DNA from: an uncultured Acidimicrobiales bacterium
Lineage (GTDB): Bacteria; Actinomycetota; Acidimicrobiia; Acidimicrobiales; SZUA-35
Reading direction: 5' to 3'
Length of the DNA: 64,000 bases
Assembly: GCA_937922785.1 (NCBI GenBank)
Contig: CALAJQ010000026.1
Span: 57,482-121,481, forward strand
Part shown: piece by piece, positions 50,892 through 59,122 of the stretch
How the letters are laid out: every line of letters starts with the position of its first letter
Numbering within the stretch: position 1 is the first letter of the stretch
Notes under the pieces: model-generated
Told to the model about the DNA's origin: nothing
What the model saw: only the letters and a program-made list of their open reading frames with translations
The model's database searches: none
Translations under genes and position numbers: made by a program

Positions 50892-51487
50892 CGCCCACCC
50901 GCCGCTGGAATCGATTCAACGGCTGGCCCAGCAGAGGCAGATGCCCGCCGCAGTTGGTAGCGAACGTCTACCGAAGTTGTGTCGTTGACCAGGTCAACCT
51001 TCTTCACCGTTACCCGAAGCACATTGGCATCCAACAGTGATTCCAGTCGAGCAACCAGCTCAGCCTCGTTGGTATATGCGCTGTCGAGGTTGACTGTTTG
51101 GTGGCGAGTGTCGGCGAACAGTTGAGGGTGATCGCCAACATATAGAGCAACAAGAAGAGCGGCCATCAAGGCTGGGGTCAGCCAAAGTGGGCTCACCTGG
51201 AAACCAGCCAGCAGTCCCAACGCCAGAGCGCTGAAGTAGTAGGCCACCTCTTCTTGGGCGAGTTCCGAACTACGTAGCCGGATGATCGATAACACGCCGA
51301 ACAAACCGAGGCCCAGGCCAGCGCTGACTTCCGATGACGCTAAGGCAGTAGCGACTGCCATCACTCCGATGTTGAGGCTGAGTATCGCCACCACCATGTC
51401 TTTGCGGCGGTATCGAGGGTAATAGAGCCGGAACACCAGGATGGTGATTGCGACAATGTTGGCTGCGATGATGGCTGACTGGTTCAC
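50888..51487 (-). CDS. DUF4956 membrane protein
   Basis: 199 aa from the GTG at 51487, chosen because AAGGAG lies seven bases upstream and because the longer frame adds a non-homologous region that overlaps the regulatory repeats. Four membrane helices (about 5-22, 36-58, 65-85, 95-125) are separated by AILSLNIGVMAVATALASSE and GLGLFGVLSIIRLRSSEL, the family core; the C-terminal soluble domain (ARLESLLDANVLRVTVKKVD) is ferredoxin-like. DUF4956 is found together with VTC and CotH genes in many bacteria. First gene of the VTC operon. Confidence 0.9.
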   Translation of the reverse strand: MNQSAIIAANIVAITILVFRLYYPRYRRKDMVVAILSLNIGVMAVATALASSEVSAGLGLGLFGVLSIIRLRSSELAQEEVAYYFSALALGLLAGFQVSPLWLTPALMAALLVALYVGDHPQLFADTRHQTVNLDSAYTNEAELVARLESLLDANVLRVTVKKVDLVNDTTSVDVRYQLRRASASAGPAVESIPAAGGR

Positions 51488-51543
51488 GAGAATGGCTCCT
51501 TCTTGGCAATACGGCGTTTGTCGTCTGCGTCTGGTTCCCATCA

Positions 51544-51572
51544 AACAGTGCGAATTTGTGAGCTTTATGTGA
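51544..51572 (-). promoter_or_regulatory. PhoP-type direct repeat facing the DUF4956-VTC operon
   Basis: On the minus strand TCACATA-4 bases-TCACAAA lie 11 bases apart (51572-51566 and 51561-51555), with a weak third unit (CACTGTT). It sits 57-85 bases before the GTG of the DUF4956 gene. The pattern of TCACA-type heptamers spaced by four bases is that of OmpR/PhoP-family sites; it mirrors the box at 51631. Confidence 0.6.
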
Positions 51573-51630
51573 GCCTTCTTCGGACCTTCTGAGTCTTTGG
51601 CCAAGGGCACCAAACCCCACCAGCCAACGT

Positions 51631-51659
51631 TCACAGAGAACTCACAGACGGTTCGCAGA
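51631..51659 (+). promoter_or_regulatory. PhoP-type direct repeat facing the CotH operon
   Basis: TCACAGA-GAAC-TCACAGA-CGGT-TCGCAGA: three heptamers with an exact 11-bp period, 69-97 bases before the CotH ATG. Mycobacterium tuberculosis PhoP binds two TCACAGC heptamers spaced by four bases (family knowledge), so this is a close match. An OmpR-family response regulator is encoded in the operon downstream. Confidence 0.7.
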
Positions 51660-51727
51660 AGCATCAAAACCCTGCCGTGTTGCATGGAGTCATCCCCCTC
51701 AATTCGACGAAAGACGACTCCCCCCTC

Positions 51728-53041
51728 ATGTTCACCCCCAAGACAGCCCAAAAACTCTTCCGCTCCGCCGCCCTTGTTGTTGCCATCAGCGTCGGAGCCG
51801 CCGCATGCGGATCAGCCGGCGCCACGACTAACGAAGACAACACGGCCAGCACAACAATCGACGCAGACGCCACAAACGTCTCAACCACCGGCTCCGACTT
51901 CTATGACAGCAGCATCGTCCACGACATTGCAGTCGACTACGACACCGATGAACTAGATGAGATCATCGCCAGCTACTTGGCCACCGGCGAGAAGGACTGG
52001 ATGGAAGTGACCGTCACCATCGACGGTGTTACCTACGAGAACGTAGGCATGCGCCTCAAAGGCAACTCATCGTTGTTCAGCCTCACCACTGCAAGTGCGG
52101 AGAACCCGGAGGATCTGCCTTGGTTGATCCGCTTCGACAAGTACACCGACGATCAGAACCATCAGGGTTACAACGACATCGTGATTCGGTCGAACTCAAC
52201 CGAGACCTCGATGAATGAAGCAGTGGCGGCTGAACTTCTTGAAGCAGCCGGGCTTGCGTCACAACAGGCAGTGTCCACCACGTTCAGCTTCAACGGCGGA
52301 GACACCGAACTTCGCCTGGCAATGCAGAACCCCGACGAAGTGTGGGAAGAAGCCAACTTCGATTCCGACGAGTCAGCTCTTTATAAGGCAGACAGCGAAG
52401 GCGACTACACCTACCGGGGCGACGACGCCGACGCTTACGACGAGATCTTTGACCAGAAAGTTGGCGACGACGACCTCGACCCGCTTGTCGACTTTCTTGA
52501 GTTCATCAACAACTCCGACGACGCAACCTTTGGCAGCGAACTTGACGAGTGGTTAGACACCGAGTCGTTCGCCACCTACCTGGCCTTCCAAGATTTGATC
52601 GGCAACGCCGACGACATCGACGGCCGAGGCAACAACAGCTACCTCCAGTATGACTACGACACTGAGACGATGACGGTGGTCAACTGGGATCTGAACCTGG
52701 CGTTTAACACCGCAAACGTTGGTGGCGGCGGCGGGGCACAGGGAGGCGCCCGGCCTGAACGTGGAGCGCGCCCTGAACGCGAAGTTGCTGGACCCGGCGC
52801 AGGTGGCGCGGTCGGAGGCACCAACATCTTGGTCACCCGGTTTATGGCCGACAGCACGTTCGCCCAGATGTATGCCGACGCCACTGCCGAACTGACCCAG
52901 TCGTTGTTTGAGAGCGGCGTCGCAGCCGACGTTGTTGCTAGCTGGGCTGAGGTACTGAGTGATCAAGCAAGCGACCTGGTCGATACGGCTACTATCGAGG
53001 CCGACGCAGCTGCGATCCTCGCTGCCATGCCTTCGGACTGA
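51728..53041 (+). CDS. CotH family lipoprotein kinase-like protein
   Basis: 437 aa from the ATG at 51728, which opens directly into a signal peptide (KLFRSAALVVAISVGAAAC) with a lipobox-like Cys near 27; a longer start is possible but lacks that logic. The CotH region shows YENVGMRLKGNSSLFSL, LPWLIRFDKYTDDQNHQGYN, ETSMNEAVAAELLEAAGLAS and the catalytic-type MTVVNWDLNLAFNTANVG. CotH proteins are secreted protein kinase-like enzymes. A Gly/Arg/Pro-rich segment (QGGARPERGARPEREVAG) at about 345-370 is a low-complexity insert. Its stop overlaps the response regulator ATG (TGATG). Confidence 0.88.
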   Translation: MFTPKTAQKLFRSAALVVAISVGAAACGSAGATTNEDNTASTTIDADATNVSTTGSDFYDSSIVHDIAVDYDTDELDEIIASYLATGEKDWMEVTVTIDGVTYENVGMRLKGNSSLFSLTTASAENPEDLPWLIRFDKYTDDQNHQGYNDIVIRSNSTETSMNEAVAAELLEAAGLASQQAVSTTFSFNGGDTELRLAMQNPDEVWEEANFDSDESALYKADSEGDYTYRGDDADAYDEIFDQKVGDDDLDPLVDFLEFINNSDDATFGSELDEWLDTESFATYLAFQDLIGNADDIDGRGNNSYLQYDYDTETMTVVNWDLNLAFNTANVGGGGGAQGGARPERGARPEREVAGPGAGGAVGGTNILVTRFMADSTFAQMYADATAELTQSLFESGVAADVVASWAEVLSDQASDLVDTATIEADAAAILAAMPSD

Positions 53042-53730
53042 TGCCAGACACGCCACCACTCATTCTTGTCGTCGATGACGAAGAGAACATCCGCTTCCTG
53101 GTCGAGTCGGGCCTTGCGTTGGCCGGACTGGAAACAGTCTCGGCTACCAACGGCCGTGAAGCCTTGGCGGTGGTCGCCGAGAAGCGCCCTCAGCTGATTG
53201 TTCTTGATGTGATGATGCCCGAGCTTGACGGCTTCGAGGTATTGCGAAGGCTTCGGGAATCGGGCGACCGCACGCCGGTGATCTTCTTGACCGCAAAGGA
53301 TGCAACCGAGGACCGGGTCAAGGGCCTGACCAGTGGCGGCGACGACTATGTGGTGAAGCCTTTTGCTATCGCCGAGTTGGTGGCCAGGGTTCAACTTCGC
53401 CTAACCCAAACCGGCGCCGCTACTAAGGAATCGATCTTGCGGTGCGCCGATCTTGAAATGGACGTCGATGCGCACCGGGTTACCCGAGGCGGCTCCGCCG
53501 TTGACCTATCGCCGACCGAATACAAGTTGCTGCACCTGTTGATGAGCAACGTCGGCCGAGTTCTTAGCCGGGCCCAGATCCTTGAGCACGTTTGGGAGTA
53601 CGACTTCGACGGCGACTCGTCGGTGGTCGACACCTACATCAGCTACCTACGCCGCAAGACGGATTCGGGCGAACCCAAACTGATTCACACCATTAGAGGT
53701 GTCGGGTTCTGCCTACGAGCTGAACAATGA
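53041..53730 (+). CDS. OmpR-family response regulator
   Basis: 229 aa. Receiver domain: DDE acidic pocket at 12-14, phosphoacceptor Asp56 in LIVLDVMMPELDG, Lys in VKPFAIAELVARVQ. Winged-helix effector domain at about 130-229 (VDLSPTEYKLLHLLMSNVGR; VVDTYISYLRRKTDSGEPKL; HTIRGVGF). Coupled to both neighbours: TGATG with the CotH gene, ATGA with the histidine kinase. It is the obvious candidate to bind the PhoP-type boxes in the divergent promoter region, though this is inference from position and family. Confidence 0.94.
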   Translation: MPDTPPLILVVDDEENIRFLVESGLALAGLETVSATNGREALAVVAEKRPQLIVLDVMMPELDGFEVLRRLRESGDRTPVIFLTAKDATEDRVKGLTSGGDDYVVKPFAIAELVARVQLRLTQTGAATKESILRCADLEMDVDAHRVTRGGSAVDLSPTEYKLLHLLMSNVGRVLSRAQILEHVWEYDFDGDSSVVDTYISYLRRKTDSGEPKLIHTIRGVGFCLRAEQ

Positions 53731-55097
53731 AACTGCGGACCAGAATCCTCACCGGGTTCGCAGTAATAGTGGGACTGTTTGTGGCGTTGGGGTTTGGGGT
53801 TGTGGCCTCACAACGAAACCAACTAACCGACCAGCTCGACGCTCGACTTGAGTCGGTTGTGCCGCTTAGACCGCCGAGGCCAACACCGCTCGATGGCGCC
53901 GGGGGCAATGGCGACGCCGCACCCGCCACTCAGCAAGTGCAAGAACCGATCTCTGATCTTTTTATCGCGCTGAAGATGGCGGACGGCACCGAGGAAGTGA
54001 CCGTTCGGGGTCAGTTGCTGGAGGTTGTACCCGACCTGAGCGGCTTGACCAATGCGTCGAGACAACCCATGTTCTTCAACGTCGATTCGGTCGATGGTTC
54101 GACGAGTTTTCGAGTGCTGGCCGAACGGGCCGGCCCCGATGGCGGCACGGTCCTTATTGCGGTGCCGACCACCGACGTCGATGAAACGGTTCAACGTCTT
54201 ACGTTGGCGTTCGCAACCGCTGCTTTGATGGTGGCTGCGCTTCTGGGGCTGATCGCATGGTGGATCGTGCGCCTCGGACTGCGACCGATCTCCGCCGTTA
54301 CCGATGCCGCCAACTCGATTACAGCTGGCGACAAAACCGAACGGGCACCCGAGTTCGACCAACGAACCGAAGCCGGCCAGTTAGCTGGAGCCTTCAACGT
54401 AATGGTTGACCAGCGCAGCGCGGCCGAAGACAAGTTGCGCCAGTTTGTATCTGACGCTTCGCACGAGCTTCGCACTCCCTTAACTTCGATACGCGGCTAC
54501 CTAGATCTGTACACCCAAGGCGGGTTCCGCGAGCCGGGCCAACTCGACGACGTGGTGCGCCGCATGCAATCTGAGGCGGGCCGCATGTCTTCATTGATCG
54601 AAAACCTGCTGCAGCTGGCAAGGCTCGATGAAGAACAACCGTTGAACATCGAAGCGGTCGATATCGAGCAGCTAGTCGGCGACGTGGTGGCTGGTGCTAT
54701 CGCCGCTCACCCGGGCCGAAACGTCCTCGGTGAGGTTTCCGGTGACGGTCGAGCGGCCCAGGTTGACCAGCACAAGATCGCCCAACTCGTGACTGTCTTG
54801 GTCGACAACGCCTTGACCCATGCCCCTGACGCGTCGGTTTGGGTGAAAGCCGCAAGTGACCCCGACGCGCTGACTGTTTCGGTGATTGACGATGGCCCAG
54901 GACTGTCGGCCGAAGAAACCGAGCGAGTGTTCGACCGCTTCTACCGAGGCGACCCCGCCCGGGCCCGCACCACCGGCGGATCCGGGCTTGGGCTAGGAAT
55001 CGCCAAGTCAATCGCTCTGGCTCACGGTGGTGAGCTAGCGGTAACCAGCACCCCGGGCAACGGTTGCCAGTTCACTTTGAGCATTCCGCAGCGTTAG
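53727..55097 (+). CDS. Sensor histidine kinase
   Basis: 456 aa. Two membrane segments (about 8-28 and 158-181) enclose an extracytoplasmic domain of about 125 residues with a Pro-rich start (LRPPRPTPLDGAGGNGDAAP). HAMP domain at 182-234, phosphoacceptor His246 in VSDASHELRTPLTSIRGYLD, N-box VTVLVDNALTHAPDASVWVK, G1 IDDGPGLSAEETERVFDRFY and G2 GGSGLGLGIAKSIALAHGGE. Partner of the preceding response regulator; the sensed signal is not evident. Confidence 0.94.
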   Translation: MKLRTRILTGFAVIVGLFVALGFGVVASQRNQLTDQLDARLESVVPLRPPRPTPLDGAGGNGDAAPATQQVQEPISDLFIALKMADGTEEVTVRGQLLEVVPDLSGLTNASRQPMFFNVDSVDGSTSFRVLAERAGPDGGTVLIAVPTTDVDETVQRLTLAFATAALMVAALLGLIAWWIVRLGLRPISAVTDAANSITAGDKTERAPEFDQRTEAGQLAGAFNVMVDQRSAAEDKLRQFVSDASHELRTPLTSIRGYLDLYTQGGFREPGQLDDVVRRMQSEAGRMSSLIENLLQLARLDEEQPLNIEAVDIEQLVGDVVAGAIAAHPGRNVLGEVSGDGRAAQVDQHKIAQLVTVLVDNALTHAPDASVWVKAASDPDALTVSVIDDGPGLSAEETERVFDRFYRGDPARARTTGGSGLGLGIAKSIALAHGGELAVTSTPGNGCQFTLSIPQR

Positions 55098-55156
55098 CCA
55101 CGGCAGCGTTGGTCGCGACAGCGCCCTGGCCTCCGATCAGGTACATCCCGTAACTG

Positions 55157-56866
55157 CTAGTTGGGTATTTCTAGTCCGTAGGTTCTGATCCGCCGGAAAA
55201 GGGTGGCTCGTGAGATACCAAGCAGTTCTGCGGCTTCGGCCCTTGTCGCAGTTGACTCAATGGCAGCGACGATCGCATCGGCTTCCTTTTGACGCAGTCC
55301 CTGCAAAGGAATGCGACCGTTGCCCGAACGGATCTGACGGGGTAGGTGCTCAACCGAGACTGGTGCGAAGCGGGCGTGGGCAATGGCCGAACGAATTGCC
55401 TGATCCAGCTCAGTGGCATTCCCCGGCCACGGCTGACGACTCAGTGCCTTAACAACTTGCAGGCTCAGGCGCTGACGGCCTCGACGCGAAGCAAAGTGCC
55501 GGGCGAGAGGTTCAATGTCGGCGACTCGTTCCCTAAGGGGTGGTATTTCGATGTGCAGCACTCTGAGCTGATCGAGCAGCAAGGACAATCCGGGCTGGGT
55601 ACTCGTGAACTTGCCACTGGTCGCAATGATCGAAGCAGTGGCCGCTTGATCGTCCATCAAGGCAACGGCGGCCGCAACATCATCGGCGAGTTGGTCAATG
55701 CGACGAAGCACGACCGTCGAACCCGACGACAGCGCTCCTTGGAGACGGAGCAACCACTCCTGAGCCCCCTCGACTGGAACTTCGGCGCTTGAGAAAACAT
55801 CCACCGATTCGGCACCGCGCTGGCGGGCGATGGCATCGGCCACAGACAAACGGCCCGTTCCGCGCTCGCCGACAATGAGCACGGGTTCGTCGACTTGTCC
55901 GGCATGGCGGGCCTGCTTAACGACGTGGCGCCACGCCGCGCTGTCACCAACCAGTGGACCTAACGTTTCGGGCGAGCGGGGTTTGCGGCGACTATTGCGG
56001 GGCCTCGGTGCGGAAACGAATTCAATTGCCGCGCCTCCTATTTCGCCGCCTCGATGGAGAGGGCGGCAGCGCAACCTCAGCGTCTTGCTTGCCGGGATCT
56101 CGAAGTTCGTCTCAACCTCGGATCCTTGCCGCAGCGCGACCTGAAGGTGGCTCCACAGCTCGTTGTGGTCGACGCCGAGCAATTCGCGCTGCGCTGACGG
56201 GGAAGCGATGATGACTCCACTGCCAATGGTGGCAACGGCATCGCGCGGGTTGCGCCTGGATCGAAGAAACTGTTCCAACAGGAACCGCTCCTCCGGTGTG
56301 GCCTGCTCGATTAGTTGCTCGCTGATCTGGGCCGAGAGCCGTATTGCTGCTGGCAGAAGTAGTGGGCTGGTCTCTTCGGTCGGACACATCACACCCACGG
56401 TGCCTTCAACCTTGCGACTTATCGGGTGGATGATTGGCGCGTTGGCGCATGTGAATCCGTGAAAGGTCTCAAGGAAATGCTGGTCTCCAACTACAAAAGC
56501 GGGACGTCTCGTCTCAAGCGATGTTCCAACACCATTTGTTCCGACGTGTTCTTCAGCGAGGGAAAAACCGACATCGAGGCTGCGATCATCCATAGCCCGC
56601 CGGGTCTTGGACGATAAGGCGTTCCGGCTCGTCAACCGACCCTTGCGATCGGCCAAGACAACCGCGAGTGAGCTGTCTATTACTTGTGAGACAAATTGAT
56701 CGATTACCGGTGAGCTCTGTTCGTTAAACGTGCTTGCAGCCGGTCCCGGATGCCCAGTGTGGGGGATGTCAACTTTGGTCGAATCGAGGCCGTAGCTGAC
56801 AGAGCGGAGGTGTGCCGCGGCCACGTCGGCAAATGCCGTCGACGACTTGTTGGCCTTTGAACTCAC
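55157..56866 (-). CDS. AcoR-like regulator with degenerate ATPase domain
   Basis: 569 aa from a GTG with AAGGA upstream. N-terminal GAF region with LAEEHVGTNGVGTSLETRRP and FVVGDQHFLETFHGFTCANA, the AcoR signature. Central AAA+ domain starts near 315 with LIVGERGTGRLSVADA: the Walker A Lys is replaced by Arg, and the GAFTGA loop for sigma-54 contact is absent, consistent with Actinobacteria lacking sigma-54. The LRERVADIEPLARHF and WPGNATELDQAI segments remain, and a Fis-type HTH ends the protein (EAAELLGISRATLFRRIRTY). Divergent from acoX; palindromes lie between the two genes. Confidence 0.88.
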   Translation of the reverse strand: MSSKANKSSTAFADVAAAHLRSVSYGLDSTKVDIPHTGHPGPAASTFNEQSSPVIDQFVSQVIDSSLAVVLADRKGRLTSRNALSSKTRRAMDDRSLDVGFSLAEEHVGTNGVGTSLETRRPAFVVGDQHFLETFHGFTCANAPIIHPISRKVEGTVGVMCPTEETSPLLLPAAIRLSAQISEQLIEQATPEERFLLEQFLRSRRNPRDAVATIGSGVIIASPSAQRELLGVDHNELWSHLQVALRQGSEVETNFEIPASKTLRLRCRPLHRGGEIGGAAIEFVSAPRPRNSRRKPRSPETLGPLVGDSAAWRHVVKQARHAGQVDEPVLIVGERGTGRLSVADAIARQRGAESVDVFSSAEVPVEGAQEWLLRLQGALSSGSTVVLRRIDQLADDVAAAVALMDDQAATASIIATSGKFTSTQPGLSLLLDQLRVLHIEIPPLRERVADIEPLARHFASRRGRQRLSLQVVKALSRQPWPGNATELDQAIRSAIAHARFAPVSVEHLPRQIRSGNGRIPLQGLRQKEADAIVAAIESTATRAEAAELLGISRATLFRRIRTYGLEIPN

Positions 56867-56920
56867 GTGTCCTTGCCTCTCCCCCGATGTTTTTGCTCCC
56901 TCGGCTCAGCCTAGATCCGA

Positions 56921-56956
56921 TGAGACTCGTGTCTCAAGCGAGTCTCAGATTGAGAC
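56921..56956. promoter_or_regulatory. Palindromic operator sites between the AcoR-like gene and acoX
   Basis: TGAGAC-TCGT-GTCTCA (56921-56936) is a perfect palindrome, and GTCTCA-GAT-TGAGAC (56942-56956) is a second site built from the same hexamers in opposite order. Four half sites in 36 bases, in the 167-bp space between divergent genes, strongly suggest binding sites for the Fis-type regulator. Confidence 0.65.
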
Positions 56957-57033
56957 CCTTACCTCTAACTCCGGCGATCTAGCCTGCCCATCTAATAGGG
57001 GAAAGTACGGCATAACGAAACGGGGAACGCTAG

Positions 57034-58110
57034 GTGCGACTGTCTGCGAAGGTCGGGATTATTGCAAACCCGGCGTCTGCTCGCGACATTCGGCGCATCG
57101 TCGCCCACGGCGGTGCCACCACCACTTATGACAAACTCAACCTGCTCCGACGGGTGATGAGCGGGCTCGGTGCCATTGGTGTCGGGCATGTGATTTCGAT
57201 GGCTGACCGAGCGGGCGTTATGGCCGGGCTCGCCCAAGCGTCGACCGGACCGTCGGCCAAGGAATGGCCCACCCTGGAGTTTGTCGAACAGGAGATCACC
57301 CACAGTGCGGCGGACACCACCGCTGCAACCCAAGCCATGGTTAATGCGGGCGTTGGAGCAATCGTGGTACTTGGGGGTGACGGAACGAATCGAGTTGTCG
57401 CGGCGGCTTGTGGTGATACCCCGATCGTCCCAATCTCAACTGGAACCAACAACGCCTTTCCCCGACCGGTTGAGGCAACCGTCGCTGGTATCGCCGCCGG
57501 GTTGGTTGCCCTCAACCCTTGCTGTCGCCGGGCCGGCACTTACCAAGCCAAGAAGCTTGAGGTGCGGATCGGTGACCGAGTTGAACACGCGCTGGTTGAC
57601 GTAGCGATCAGCTCAGACGATGCGGTCGGTTCCGGCGCTGTATGGGACGTTGCCAGCACCTCGGAATTGTTCCTGTGTTTTGCTGAGCCTGGTTCGATCG
57701 GACTTTCGGCAATCGGCGGACACGTCCAGCCCACCTCACGAGATGCCGCGAGCGGCCTACACCTTCTATTGGACGACGCATCAACTACCCGAGTCCTGGC
57801 CCCGATCGCACCCGGACTAACCGCCACAGTTGGCATCGGCAAGGTCTCTGTTTTGGAGGCCCAATCGGCCGTCGCCGTTGAAAGCGAACGGGGCGTCATC
57901 GCTATAGATGGCGAACGGATGCTTCGATTCGGGCCAAGCAATCGACCGACCATCACGCTGGCGGCTAATGGCCCCGTCGTCGTGAACGTGGACAAGACCG
58001 TCGCCTATGCGTCCCGCAATGGGCTTTTTGTGTCGCCGCCGGGATCCGTCGCGGCGTCCGGCCATCAGGACAAGACCGCTCTAACCAACCAACAATCAGC
58101 CGAACCCTAG
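57034..58110 (+). CDS. acoX: AcoX-like ATP-NAD kinase family protein
   Basis: 358 aa, GTG start. The NAD kinase-like core has VGIIANPASARDIRRIVAHG and AIVVLGGDGTNRVVAAACGD with the GGDGT nucleotide motif, then PIVPISTGTNNAFPRPVEAT. AcoX proteins occur in acetoin operons, but their exact reaction is unproven. AGGAGG at the end of the gene (58109-58114) serves the next cistron and overlaps the stop. Confidence 0.9.
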   Translation: MRLSAKVGIIANPASARDIRRIVAHGGATTTYDKLNLLRRVMSGLGAIGVGHVISMADRAGVMAGLAQASTGPSAKEWPTLEFVEQEITHSAADTTAATQAMVNAGVGAIVVLGGDGTNRVVAAACGDTPIVPISTGTNNAFPRPVEATVAGIAAGLVALNPCCRRAGTYQAKKLEVRIGDRVEHALVDVAISSDDAVGSGAVWDVASTSELFLCFAEPGSIGLSAIGGHVQPTSRDAASGLHLLLDDASTTRVLAPIAPGLTATVGIGKVSVLEAQSAVAVESERGVIAIDGERMLRFGPSNRPTITLAANGPVVVNVDKTVAYASRNGLFVSPPGSVAASGHQDKTALTNQQSAEP

Positions 58111-58121
58111 GAGGTATCGAA

Positions 58122-59096
58122 GTGAATCCAATGAATCGACTCGAGCTCTACACCGAGATGGTGAGAATCAGACAATACGAGTCTCGAATACTGCAGGAGT
58201 ATCACGCCGACAAGAGCCCCGCGTGGGACATCGGCGCCGGACTAATTCCGGGCGAGATGCACTTGGCTGCCGGTCAAGAGCCAGCAGCGGTCGGAGTGTG
58301 CGCTCACCTCAAAAAGGGTGACGGCATAACGGCCCCTCACCGTCCCCACCACTTTGCCCTCGCCCATGGCGTTGACATGAACGCAATGACTGCCGAGATC
58401 TACGGCCGAACTACAGGCCTATGTAAAGGCAAGGGTGGCCACATGCACTTGTTCGACCCAGAGAATCATTTCTCATGCTCGGGCATCATCGCCCAGGGTT
58501 ACCCGGTGGCTTGTGGGCAGGCGTTGGCGATGAAACGCAAGGGCACTGACAACGTGGCTATCGCTGTTGCTGGCGAAGGCGCCGCAAACCAGGGCGCCTT
58601 CCACGAGTCGCTGAACCTCGCCGCCGTGTGGAACCTGCCAGTGGTGTTCATCATCGAGGACAACGACTGGGCTATCTCGGTTCCGAGGTCAGATTCGACT
58701 GCCACTACTTCAAACGCCGATCGGGCCGCGGGTTATGGAATTCCGGGCGTTCGAGTTGAAGACAACGATGTCGAGGCCGTGTTCGAGGCTGCGGGCGCCG
58801 CTATCGACCGGGCTCGTTCGGGCGAGGGCCCGAGCCTTATCGAGATCCATACTCTTCGGCTTTGGGGTCACTTCGAAGGTGACGCCCAGGCGTATCGGAC
58901 CGACCTGGAGACGGTCGATGAACGAGACCCGATCCCCCGTTACGCGGCGATGCTGCTTGAGTCGGGTGAGCTGACTGAGGACCAAGTGCAAGAAATCGCC
59001 GCAACCGCCGACGCCGAAGTTGACGCAGCGATCCAGTTTGCGTTGAACAGCCCTATCCCCGCACCCGAAGACGCCTTGCTCCACGTCTTCGCCTAA
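58122..59096 (+). CDS. acoA: Acetoin/2-oxo acid dehydrogenase E1 alpha subunit
   Basis: 324 aa; GTG at 58122 eight bases after AGGAGG (the ATG at 58131 is also possible). Thiamine-diphosphate-dependent E1 alpha. TPP motif: VAGEGAANQGAFHESLNLAA... ending in VFIIEDNDWAISVPRSDS. CKGKGGHMHLFDPENHFSCS and GYGIPGVRVEDNDVEAVFEA are typical for AcoA and PdhA. With AcoB it cleaves acetoin (inferred from AcoX/AcoR context) or a related diketone/oxo acid. Confidence 0.92.
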   Translation: MNPMNRLELYTEMVRIRQYESRILQEYHADKSPAWDIGAGLIPGEMHLAAGQEPAAVGVCAHLKKGDGITAPHRPHHFALAHGVDMNAMTAEIYGRTTGLCKGKGGHMHLFDPENHFSCSGIIAQGYPVACGQALAMKRKGTDNVAIAVAGEGAANQGAFHESLNLAAVWNLPVVFIIEDNDWAISVPRSDSTATTSNADRAAGYGIPGVRVEDNDVEAVFEAAGAAIDRARSGEGPSLIEIHTLRLWGHFEGDAQAYRTDLETVDERDPIPRYAAMLLESGELTEDQVQEIAATADAEVDAAIQFALNSPIPAPEDALLHVFA

Positions 59097-59122
59097 GCCA
59101 ACGATCGAAAAGGAATAGATAA

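Noticed and set aside
51488..51751. Upstream extension of the DUF4956 gene
   Set aside because: No ribosome binding site, no resemblance to the family, and it would run through the PhoP-type boxes. The GTG at 51487 has AAGGAG in place.
55200..55800. Plus-strand frames opposite the AcoR-like gene
   Set aside because: They are shadows of the minus-strand gene, which has clear GAF, ATPase-like and HTH segments.
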